NCBI GenBank assembly: GCA_051646105.1
Contig: JBOFCO010000136.1
Location: 1 to 30,077 of the forward strand
Length of the DNA stretch: 30,077 nucleotides
Reading direction: 5' to 3'
Source: JBOFCO01 sp051646105
GTDB lineage: Bacteria; Pseudomonadota; Alphaproteobacteria; Rhodobacterales; Rhodobacteraceae
Shown here piece by piece: positions 16,254 through 23,474 of the stretch; within the stretch, counting starts at the first letter, position 1, and the number at the start of each line of letters is the position of its first letter. A program made the translations under genes and the position numbers. The notes below the pieces were generated by a model, which did no database searches, was not told the origin of the DNA, and saw only the letters and a program-made list of their open reading frames with translations.

Positions 16254-17228
16254 CTATTTCATCGCGGCGCGGGCGGCGCTTTCGGGCAGTTCTTCATCAA
16301 AGCAGCGCTGATAGAATTCGGCTACCGTCTGACGTTCCAGTTCGTCGCACTTGTTCAGGAAGGTAAGCCTGAAGGCATAGCCGACGTTACGGAAAATCTC
16401 GGCGTTCTGCGCCCAGTTCAGCACGGTGCGCGGCGACATCACGGTGGACAGGTCGCCGTTCATGAATGCCGTCCGCGTCAGGTCGGCAACCGTCACCATC
16501 TGGTTGATGGTCTTGCGGCCCTTGTCGGTGTTGTAATGCGGACTTTTGGCCAGGACGATCGCGGCTTCCGCATCATGGGACAGATAGTTCAGGGTCGCGA
16601 CAAGCGACCAGCGGTCCATCTGCGCCTGATTGATCTGCTGCGTGCCGTGATAGAGTCCGGTGGTATCCCCAAGACCAACCGTGTTCGATGTGGCGAACAG
16701 CCGGAAGCTGGGATGCGGGGTGATGATTTCGTTCTGGTCCAGCAGCGTCAGCTTGCCGTCATGTTCAAGCACACGCTGGATCACGAACATAACATCGGCC
16801 CGGCCGGCATCATATTCATCAAACACGATGGCCACGGGATTGCGCAGCGCCCAGGGCAGGATGCCCTCGTGGAACTCCGTCACCTGCTTGCCGTCGCGCA
16901 GCTTGATCGCATCCTTGCCGATCAGGTCGATCCGGCTGATATGGCTGTCAAGGTTGACGCGCACCGTCGGCCAGTTCAGCCGCGCGCCGACCTGCTCGAT
17001 ATGGGTCGACTTGCCTGTGCCGTGATAGCCCTGGATCATCACGCGCCGGTTATACGCAAAGCCCGCGAGGATGGCCAAAGTGGTATCCGGGTCGAACTTG
17101 TAGGTCGTGTCGATCTCGGGCACGCGATCGGTGCGGGATTCGAACGCCTTGACCTTCATGTCGGTGTCGATCCCGAAGATCTCGCGGACGGAAACTTCTT
17201 CGGTCGGTTTGTTCAAGGCGTCAGGCAT
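16254..17228 (-). CDS. cobS: Aerobic cobaltochelatase subunit CobS
   Basis: CobS is the AAA+ ATPase subunit that works with CobT on the CobN chelatase for cobalt insertion in aerobic vitamin B12 synthesis. The 324-residue protein has Walker A (GYHGTGKST, 67-75), Walker B (VFDEYD, 135-140) and the sensor-like LFATSNT. The N-terminus MPDALNKPTEEVSVREIFGID matches the family, which fixes the start at 17228; an ATG at 17270 would add 14 unrelated residues. GGA lies eight bases before the start. Full length. The gene is on the same strand as cobT but not adjacent to it. Confidence 0.96.
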   Translation of the reverse strand: MPDALNKPTEEVSVREIFGIDTDMKVKAFESRTDRVPEIDTTYKFDPDTTLAILAGFAYNRRVMIQGYHGTGKSTHIEQVGARLNWPTVRVNLDSHISRIDLIGKDAIKLRDGKQVTEFHEGILPWALRNPVAIVFDEYDAGRADVMFVIQRVLEHDGKLTLLDQNEIITPHPSFRLFATSNTVGLGDTTGLYHGTQQINQAQMDRWSLVATLNYLSHDAEAAIVLAKSPHYNTDKGRKTINQMVTVADLTRTAFMNGDLSTVMSPRTVLNWAQNAEIFRNVGYAFRLTFLNKCDELERQTVAEFYQRCFDEELPESAARAAMK

Positions 17229-17331
17229 CACAAGCGTCCAGTTCAAGGCAACCCCAGCCTTGTGGAACATAACGCGATGACCCGCAAGGGGAAGGCCGGA
17301 AAGGCAGCTATTTCGCTTTTCCGTGAACGGT

Positions 17332-17360
17332 GAAACTTTTCGGGGTGCCGCGTCGTATTG
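17332..17360 (+). promoter_or_regulatory. Possible ECF-sigma-type promoter of msrB
   Basis: GAAAC (17332-17336) and CGTATT (17354-17359) are 17 bp apart, which fits the AAC / CGT pattern of extracytoplasmic-function sigma promoters. The boxes are 30 bp ahead of the msrB start. Stress control would suit a periplasmic repair enzyme, but the match is short and could be chance. Confidence 0.25.
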
Positions 17361-17389
17361 GCATATGAAAGACCTGAACGGAGGATGAG

Positions 17390-17863
17390 ATGACCCTGCA
17401 CATAACCCGCCGCCGCTGCCTGATGATCAGCGCTGCCCTTGCCCTGACGGGCCGCGGTGCGATGTCAGAGGAACGCTTTGAAATCACCCTGACCGAGGAG
17501 GAATGGCGGGCCAGGCTGACCGAGATGCAATACGCCGTTCTGCGGGAAGAGGATACGGAACGGGCAGGCAGCAGTCCGCTGGACAAGGAATATCGCGCGG
17601 GCACCTATCACTGCGCGGGCTGCGACCTGCCGGTCTATGCCTCGACCGCGAAATATGACAGCGGCACCGGTTGGCCCAGCTTCTGGGAACCCATGCCCGA
17701 TGCGGTGCGCACCAAGGATGACCCCGGCCTGTTCGGATCAAGGACAGAGGTGCATTGCCGTCGCTGCGGCGGCCATCTGGGCCATGTGTTCGATGACGGG
17801 CCGCAGCCGACCGGCAAACGCTACTGCATGAATGGTGCGGCGCTGATCTTTCGTGCGGCCTGA
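17390..17863 (+). CDS. msrB: Exported peptide-methionine (R)-S-oxide reductase MsrB
   Basis: MsrB reduces the R form of methionine sulfoxide in proteins. The 157-residue protein has a twin-arginine-like leader (TRRRCLMISAALALT), so the enzyme is probably exported folded to the periplasm. The MsrB domain covers about 32-157: zinc Cys pairs C75/C78 (CAGC) and C123/C126 (CRRC), substrate motif GTGWPSFWEP, and catalytic C146 in RYCMN. The spot where many MsrBs have a resolving Cys (SGCGWPSF) is Thr here, and no other free Cys remains in the mature part. A strong GGAGG (17380-17384) lies five bases before the ATG. Confidence 0.93.
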   Translation: MTLHITRRRCLMISAALALTGRGAMSEERFEITLTEEEWRARLTEMQYAVLREEDTERAGSSPLDKEYRAGTYHCAGCDLPVYASTAKYDSGTGWPSFWEPMPDAVRTKDDPGLFGSRTEVHCRRCGGHLGHVFDDGPQPTGKRYCMNGAALIFRAA

Positions 17864-17866
17864 CCA

Positions 17867-18169
17867 TCAGTCGGCGGTGACGCACATCCGCGACTGCTGC
17901 CGCCCGCCGTTGCGGGTATCCGCCCGGATCGCACAAATGCCGCCGCTGGTACAGACCGTGCTTTTGGCCTGCGCCAGCAGGACCATGCCGCCGACGGCCT
18001 GACAGTCCCCGGCGCTAAGCGGTGTGTCGGCAGAGGCAAGCAGAACCTCGAAGGCTTCCACGCCTTGCTGGTTGCGGGGGGTTCCATGGGCATCGTTCCG
18101 GAAATCGGTCTGGGCCTCGGCATGGCCGGTCAGCCTGAGCAGGGCGACAAGGACGACAGCGTAACGCAT
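17867..18169 (-). CDS. Small secreted cysteine-containing protein, function unknown
   Basis: The 100-residue product has a clear signal peptide (MRYAVVLVALLRLTGHAEA) with cleavage before QTDF. The mature domain of about 80 residues has four Cys (DCQ, VCTSGG, ICAI, MCVTAD), enough for two disulfides. No family was recognised. AGGAG lies seven bases before the ATG at 18169, which fixes the start. It converges on msrB with 3 bp between the stop codons. Confidence 0.75.
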   Translation of the reverse strand: MRYAVVLVALLRLTGHAEAQTDFRNDAHGTPRNQQGVEAFEVLLASADTPLSAGDCQAVGGMVLLAQAKSTVCTSGGICAIRADTRNGGRQQSRMCVTAD

Positions 18170-18388
18170 GATTTTCTCCTGAAAACGGGTATCCTGAAAA
18201 GACATTCGGCCAATGAACAAAGGCTAGCATGACGGATTGCAGAGCGGGATGACGACCCACACGGGTCTGACGATTTGACGGGGATTGCGCGGGATTTTGA
18301 CGAAGCGGGCCGTGGCAGAGGGTGCGGACTGCTATTTCCGCGCGATATGCCACATTGATGCCGCGCGGCGATGCGACAGAGTCGCCGC

Positions 18389-18832
18389 ATGGAACGGCAG
18401 TACAAGGCAGGTGCAATCGACGTGTCGACCCCGGCGGCCGACATGCCCTTGCCCGATTGCGACCTGATCCTGTTCGATGCGGCCTGCGTGTTCTGTTCGG
18501 GCTTTGCCCGCTTCATGCACCGCCATGACCGCAAGACGCGCTTCCGTTTCGTGACAGCGCAATCCGGTCTGGGCCAAAGGCTTTACCGCGCGCATGGGCT
18601 GGACCCTGTCGCGATGACGACAAATATCGTGATCGTAGATGGGCGCGCCCATGTGAAGATGCCTGCCTTTGCCGCCGCGATGCGGGCGCTGGGCTGGCCC
18701 TGGGCGGCGCTTTCGGTTCTGGGGGTCTTGCCGGACCCGTTTTATGATTTCATCGCGCGCAACCGCTATCGGCTGGGCCGCAAGTCCTGCCCTGTGCCGC
18801 CGCCCGAACTGAAGGCACGGCTGCTTGACTGA
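18389..18832 (+). CDS. DCC family thiol-disulfide oxidoreductase-like protein (DUF393)
   Basis: The 147-residue protein carries the DUF393 signature DxxCxxC (D30, C33, C36 in LILFDAACVFCSGFARF) and the family's C-terminal Y-x(5)-NRYRLGR segment followed by a Cys. The CxxC resembles a thioredoxin active site, but substrates are not known. Start codons at 18371, 18389 and 18443 are possible and none has a good ribosome site; 18389 was chosen as a middle option. A 7-bp hairpin (GCGGCGA/TCGCCGC, 18365-18388) sits directly before it. Its last 8 bases overlap the next gene, indicating a coupled pair. Confidence 0.82.
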   Translation: MERQYKAGAIDVSTPAADMPLPDCDLILFDAACVFCSGFARFMHRHDRKTRFRFVTAQSGLGQRLYRAHGLDPVAMTTNIVIVDGRAHVKMPAFAAAMRALGWPWAALSVLGVLPDPFYDFIARNRYRLGRKSCPVPPPELKARLLD

Positions 18833-20501
18833 AACGGTTGTCGTTCTGGGCGGCTACGGTGTGTTCGGGGGGTATCTGTGCCGGGCGCTGGGCCGTGATC
18901 CCGGCTGGCGGGTGATCGTCGCGGGCCGGAATGCCGCGGCGGCGCGAGGGTTCTGTGCCGAACATGGCGGCACGCCGCTGGCGCTGGACCGTGCCGATCC
19001 AGACCTTGCCGAACGGCTGGCGGCGCTTGCACCCTTTGCCGTCATCGATGCTGCCGGACCCTTTCAGGGCTATGGCGACCCGGTCGTGGCGCGGGCGGCG
19101 CTGGCCGCAGGGGCGCATTATCTGGACCTGTCGGACGATGCGGATTTCGCTGCGGGCATCAGCGTGCTGGATGCCACGGCACGGGCAGCGGGCCGCGTGG
19201 TGCTGTCCGGAGTGTCCAGTGTCCCCGCCCTTTCATCCGCCGCCGTCGCCTCGCTGGCCGAAGGGATGGAGGATATCCACCTGATCGACAGCGCGATCCT
19301 GCCCGGCAACCGCGCCCCGCGTGGCCTGTCGGTGATCCAGGCGATCCTGTCACAGGCGGGCAGGCCGGTCGCATTCTGGCGCGGCGACAGGGCCACATCC
19401 CTGCCGGGCTGGGGCGACCTGACCCGTGTCGATCTGGGACCGGGGCTGGGCCGCCGCTGGGCCAGTGTCATCGGCGCGCCCGACCTGACGTTGTTCCCCG
19501 CGCGGTTCCGGGCGCGCAGCGTGACCTTTCGCGCCGGGCTGGAACTGCCGCTGATGCATCTGGGCCTTTGGCTGGTGGCACTGCCCGTGCGGGCGGGGTT
19601 GCTGCGCAGCCTGCTGCCGCTTTCCGACCCGCTGAAGCGGGTGGCAGAGGCGTTGCACCCTTTCGGAACCGATCGGGGCGGGATGCGGGTGCGTGTGACC
19701 GGGCTGGCTGGCCGAATTCCGGTGCAGCGCGACTGGCTGCTGATCGCGCCAGAGGGGCGCGGCCCGCAGGTGCCCGCGGTTCCCGCCGAACTGCTGCTGT
19801 CGCGGCTGCGTGCGGGTGCGGTGGCGCCGGGGGCACGTCCGGCCCTTGCCGAGTTTCCGCTGGCCGAGGCGGAAGCGCTGCTTGTCGCGCGCGGTATCGG
19901 CACAAGCCGCGAGGAACGCCCGTTCCCGCTGATCTTCCAGACCGCGCTGGGTGCGGATTTCACCCGACTGCCCCCGGCGTTGCAGGATCTTCACAGGGTG
20001 ATCGACTGCCGCCGCTGGCAGGGCAGGGCCAGTATCGACCGTGGCGCCGGACTGTTGTCCCGGTTTGTCGGCTGGCTGATGCGCTTTCCGAAATCTGCAC
20101 CGGACATTTCCGTTGCCGTGACGATGCAGCGCCGCGGCGATGCGGTGCAGAATGCGACGGAGACGTGGCTGCGCGATTTCGGGGGGCAGCGCTTCCGCTC
20201 TGTCCTGCGCGGCGGGCGAAACGGGCGGGGCGTCAGGGAAAGGTTCGGCATCCTGTCATTCGACATCGCTCTGGCCGTACGGGGCGACCGGCTGGCCTAT
20301 CCGGTGACGGGCGGCCGTGTGCTTGGCCTGCCGCTGCCCCGCGTCCTGCTGCCGGTCAGCGAAACCACGGAACATGTCGATGAACGGGGGCGCGCCTGTT
20401 TTGACGTGGCACTGTCGCATCCGCTGACCGGCCCCATCGTGCGCTATCGCGGCTGGCTGGAACCCGCACCGCGCGGCGATGACGCCCCGATCAATCCTTG
20501 A
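18825..20501 (+). CDS. Saccharopine dehydrogenase-like NAD(P)-binding protein with C-terminal DUF4166
   Basis: The 558-residue product begins with a Rossmann motif (VVVLGGYGVFGGYLC) of the saccharopine-dehydrogenase NADP-binding family and continues with VIDAAGPFQGYGDPVVRAAL-like features and LSGVSSVPALSS. A short hydrophobic stretch lies near 245-265. The last 190 residues (from about 370, LPPALQDLHRV to IVRYRGWLEP) fit DUF4166. True saccharopine activity is unlikely; related proteins are generic oxidoreductases of unknown substrate. The start is a TTG at 18825, the only one that keeps the Rossmann strand, with GAAGG nine bases ahead and inside the DCC gene. The 3' end overlaps the convergent J-protein gene by 11 bp. 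Confidence 0.82.
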   Translation: MTETVVVLGGYGVFGGYLCRALGRDPGWRVIVAGRNAAAARGFCAEHGGTPLALDRADPDLAERLAALAPFAVIDAAGPFQGYGDPVVARAALAAGAHYLDLSDDADFAAGISVLDATARAAGRVVLSGVSSVPALSSAAVASLAEGMEDIHLIDSAILPGNRAPRGLSVIQAILSQAGRPVAFWRGDRATSLPGWGDLTRVDLGPGLGRRWASVIGAPDLTLFPARFRARSVTFRAGLELPLMHLGLWLVALPVRAGLLRSLLPLSDPLKRVAEALHPFGTDRGGMRVRVTGLAGRIPVQRDWLLIAPEGRGPQVPAVPAELLLSRLRAGAVAPGARPALAEFPLAEAEALLVARGIGTSREERPFPLIFQTALGADFTRLPPALQDLHRVIDCRRWQGRASIDRGAGLLSRFVGWLMRFPKSAPDISVAVTMQRRGDAVQNATETWLRDFGGQRFRSVLRGGRNGRGVRERFGILSFDIALAVRGDRLAYPVTGGRVLGLPLPRVLLPVSETTEHVDERGRACFDVALSHPLTGPIVRYRGWLEPAPRGDDAPINP

Positions 20502-21123
20502 AGTTGCGGCTGTCCTTGATCTGGTCCCAGGCCCAGACGACTTCCTGCAAACGATCCTCATCGGCGCGATTGCCACCGTTCATATCGGGGTGCAGATCCT
20601 TGACCAGGCTTTTGTATTGCTTGCGGATTTCCGGTTTCGTCCAGTGATCGCGCGCTTCCAGGATTTCCAGTGCCTTGCGTTCCGTCGGCGGCAGTTTCCG
20701 CGTCATCGCGGCACTGCGGGCATTGGCCGAAGTGGCATTGTCGCCCAGGATCTGCATCGGGTCGTCGACCCCCAGCCGTGACCAGGCGCGGTCTTCCTCT
20801 CCCTTCGGGCCAAAGGGTTTGGTTTCGCGCCCCCAGACGCGGTCTTTGTCGATGAACTTGCGGAAATCTTCCTCGCTGGTGCCGTGGAAGAAATTCCACT
20901 TCAGATTGTATTCCTTCACATGGTCCTTGCAGAACCAGAAGTATTCATCCAGCAGATCGGGCGATTTCGGCGCGCGGTATTGCCCGGCCTCTTCGCAGCC
21001 CGGATGGTCGCAGCCGCGGGTCGATGTTTCGACAGCCCCCGACATGCCGCGCCGTCCCTTGACCCTGCGCTTCTTGTCTGCGGTGACCCGCATGTCAAAC
21101 TCGAACGGATTTCCCTTGATCAT
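20491..21123 (-). CDS. J-domain protein with N-terminal Cys/His cluster
   Basis: J domains stimulate the ATPase of DnaK-type Hsp70. In this 210-residue protein the J domain is at the C-terminus (about 148-210) with HPD at 178-180, instead of at the N-terminus as in DnaJ. The N-terminal half has C38, H40, C43, C65 and H68 (CDHPGC and FCKDH), a spacing that could bind zinc. It lacks the G/F region and the CxxCxGxG zinc repeats of DnaJ. The ATG at 21123 has GGAAATGAG upstream. Such proteins occur near cobS in Rhodobacterales. The client is unknown. Confidence 0.88.
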   Translation of the reverse strand: MIKGNPFEFDMRVTADKKRRVKGRRGMSGAVETSTRGCDHPGCEEAGQYRAPKSPDLLDEYFWFCKDHVKEYNLKWNFFHGTSEEDFRKFIDKDRVWGRETKPFGPKGEEDRAWSRLGVDDPMQILGDNATSANARSAAMTRKLPPTERKALEILEARDHWTKPEIRKQYKSLVKDLHPDMNGGNRADEDRLQEVVWAWDQIKDSRNFKD

Positions 21124-21220
21124 CGCACACTCATTTCCGACTCGGAGGCACGAGTTTAGGGTTTTCTCGGGCGGTGAGAAGAGGCTTGCGCAAGTTTTGC
21201 GGATTCGCTGCGTGCTGCGG

Positions 21221-21610
21221 CTATTCCGCCGCCAGATCGTCGCCGGTCGGGCGTTCCGCAGGGCCAAGCTTGCGCACGGCAACGGGAACCTCCCCCGCGT
21301 CGCCGCGTTCCGCACGAAGCGCCTGCCGGGGGCCGTCCTCCGGCGTTTCGATTGCGACTGTCTTGTGCGCTGACTGGCTGACGCGGGCACGGCGGAATAC
21401 CAGGACCGCCTGATAGGTGGTCGTCGTGCTGGTAAAGCCACTGCGTTCATCACAGGGCAGCGTGTCTGCACGCTGATATTCCCATCCGTCGGCGGCCATG
21501 TCGTTCATCACCGACGACAAACCATGGGCAAAGCGGTCTGCAGTGGTTTTCAGGCCGCGCTGCTTTTCGGCCCGTCGCGGCGCGGGGACAACCCTGTATT
21601 CATACTGCAT
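21221..21610 (-). CDS. DUF4177 domain-containing protein
   Basis: The 129-residue protein starts MQYEYRVVPAP and contains DMAADGWEYQRADTLP and YQAVLVFRR, the beta-strand/GWE pattern of DUF4177. The last 45 residues are charged and probably disordered. AAGGAG lies six bases before the ATG. It lies upstream of the J-protein gene on the same strand, 97 bp away. The role of the family is not known. Confidence 0.82.
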   Translation of the reverse strand: MQYEYRVVPAPRRAEKQRGLKTTADRFAHGLSSVMNDMAADGWEYQRADTLPCDERSGFTSTTTTYQAVLVFRRARVSQSAHKTVAIETPEDGPRQALRAERGDAGEVPVAVRKLGPAERPTGDDLAAE

Positions 21611-21900
21611 GACGCGCTCCTTTCACTGCGATGGCCTGATCGGACGGATCGATCCGGCCTTTCGGCACCTGACCGGGCAGCTGTTTCGCATGCTCGCCCT
21701 TTGGGTGCGGCGCATCCATATCAACAATCACCGCCGGTTTTCAAACCCTTCCTGCGAACGGCGCGGATGATCACACGCAACATGCGGCGCTGAGGTCACG
21801 ACAATATTGACGCACTGGTTCCCGAAACGGTTCAGCTTGCCGCATTTCTGCCCACTTGCCCTCCTAGATCACGGTCAAGAAATTCCTGACGGTGTTGTCC
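21611..21900. other. Intergenic region between the DUF4177 and VPLPA-CTERM genes
   Basis: About 290 bp between divergent genes. It should hold both promoters. Open frames cross it on the plus strand but lack ribosome sites and family features. No convincing hairpin terminator or promoter pair was seen. Confidence 0.5.
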
Positions 21901-22569
21901 ATGTTGCGTCTGCTTTCTGCCGGTCTTATGGCTGCTGCCCTTGCCGCCCCGGCTTCCGCGAAGTCTGTCCTGTTCAACGGCGGCTTCGAATTGGGTGTGC
22001 TGGGGGATACCCGCGGCCTGAGAAACGGTGCGACATATGCCAACATGCCGACCAGCGGCGCATCTTCGGATATCTGGCGCAACCTGGCGGGCTGGTCGAC
22101 GATATCCGGGCCGGGCATGGAAGTGCAGACCAGACGGACAATTGGGCTGAGCCCGACAGACGGCAACTATTATCTGGAGTTGGACAGCACAGCGAACACA
22201 ACCATCCGCCAGACGGTGGCGCTGACACGTGGCCGCTATCAGCTCAGCTTTTCCTATTCCCCGCGCAGCAATGATCGTGGCACCAACGGTGTGCACTTCG
22301 CACTGGCCGATTTGGTCGGTGGCACGGTGACGGGACCAAACCCCGGGCATGGAACCCGTGTGGGTCAGTGGACAGCCTTTACCTATGATCTCAAGATCGA
22401 CAGTGCAGGCAGCTATGCGCTGGATTTTGGCGCGGTCGGTCGCAGCGACAGCATTGGCGGCCTTGTCGACAATATCGCCTTGACCCCCGTGCCGCTGCCT
22501 GCCGCAGGTCTGGCATTCATTGCCGGTCTGGGTGCGCTTGCCGGGCTGGCCCGCCGCCGAAAGGTGTGA
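21901..22569 (+). CDS. VPLPA-CTERM sorting domain-containing surface protein
   Basis: The 222-residue protein has an N-terminal signal peptide (LRLLSAGLMAAALAAPASA), a mature domain beginning VLFNGGFELG that resembles DUF642/choice-of-anchor domains, and a C-terminal sorting signal (197-222): VPLPAAG, a hydrophobic helix, then ARRRK. VPLPA-CTERM is a Rhodobacterales-rich variant of PEP-CTERM, processed by a dedicated exosortase (XrtD type), and linked with exopolysaccharide and surface traits. No exosortase gene is in the window. The ATG at 21901 was chosen; a GTG at 21892 would add three residues. Confidence 0.9.
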   Translation: MLRLLSAGLMAAALAAPASAKSVLFNGGFELGVLGDTRGLRNGATYANMPTSGASSDIWRNLAGWSTISGPGMEVQTRRTIGLSPTDGNYYLELDSTANTTIRQTVALTRGRYQLSFSYSPRSNDRGTNGVHFALADLVGGTVTGPNPGHGTRVGQWTAFTYDLKIDSAGSYALDFGAVGRSDSIGGLVDNIALTPVPLPAAGLAFIAGLGALAGLARRRKV

Positions 22570-22739
22570 CGCGGACCTGCCCGTCTTGACCGAACCATCG
22601 CTTACGTTAGGGTGATCTGCCACGGCGGCAGCGTCCTATAAGTCTGCCGCCGGTGCCGGGACGGGCTGAAGCCCGTTTTCGGTCGTTTTTCTTGTCAGGT
22701 TCACCCTTGAACAGCACCTCGCACGCCGAACCGTCACCC

Positions 22740-23474
22740 ATGACGCAGATGACTTGCCCGATCTGCGGGGGGCACGAATTTGCCGATTTCCGTGGCGTGC
22801 CCAACACCCGCTGCCTGACCTGCCAGTCGAATGAGCGGGCGCGGGCGACGATGCTGTTTTTGCAGCATCACCTGCCGCTGCGCCCCGGCTTGCGCGTCCT
22901 GCATCTTGCCCCGGAAACCGGCCTTGGCCGCCGCATCGCCCGGGGGGTGCAGGATGGCTATGACCCATGCGACGTCGACCCGGACCGCTATGCGCATCGC
23001 CTTGGCATGCCGGTCCGGCGTCTGGATCTGTGCCGCGATGCCGCCGGTTTGCCCGAAGGGCACTACGACGCGGTGATCCACAACCACGTGATGGAGCACA
23101 TCCCCTGCAACGTGACGCTGGCCCTGCAACATCTGCATCGTGCCATTCGTCCGGGCGGGCTTCACCTGTTTTCCGTTCCGGTTTTTCCGGGTTCATCGGA
23201 AGAAGATCTGAACCCCGCGCTGACCGATCAGGACCGATTGTTGCGCTTTCGCCAGCGGGATCACATGCGGCGTTTCGGGCGCGATGATTTCGATCTGACG
23301 CTTGGCCCGGTGCTGGGGCTGACCTCCGCCTATACGCTGACCGACCATCTGGCGGCCGAGGCGCTGACCCGCGCAAACATCCGCAAAAGCCGCTGGTCCG
23401 GCCCGGCGGCAAGCGTCTATTTCATCAGGAAAGAAGGGCCTACAGCCCCAGCTTCTGCGCCACCATCCGGTTGA
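22740..23474 (+). CDS. SAM-dependent methyltransferase with N-terminal zinc ribbon
   Basis: The 244-residue protein opens with two CxxC pairs (C6/C9 and C25/C28) that fit a zinc ribbon. A class I methyltransferase fold follows, with VLHLAPETGLG (about 53-63) as the SAM-binding loop and YDAVIHNHVMEHI (109-121) as the post-motif with an EH pair, as in methyltransferase type 11/12 families. The substrate is unknown. The start is uncertain: ATG at 22740 or 22749, or a TTG at 22707; none has a good ribosome site. The last 35 bases overlap the 3' end of gatB on the other strand. Confidence 0.8.
   Translation: MTQMTCPICGGHEFADFRGVPNTRCLTCQSNERARATMLFLQHHLPLRPGLRVLHLAPETGLGRRIARGVQDGYDPCDVDPDRYAHRLGMPVRRLDLCRDAAGLPEGHYDAVIHNHVMEHIPCNVTLALQHLHRAIRPGGLHLFSVPVFPGSSEEDLNPALTDQDRLLRFRQRDHMRRFGRDDFDLTLGPVLGLTSAYTLTDHLAAEALTRANIRKSRWSGPAASVYFIRKEGPTAPASAPPSG

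Noticed and set aside
21609..21770. Possible small gene starting MTRSFHCDGLIGRID
   Set aside because: No ribosome site, overlaps the start of the DUF4177 gene on the other strand, and matches no family that I know.
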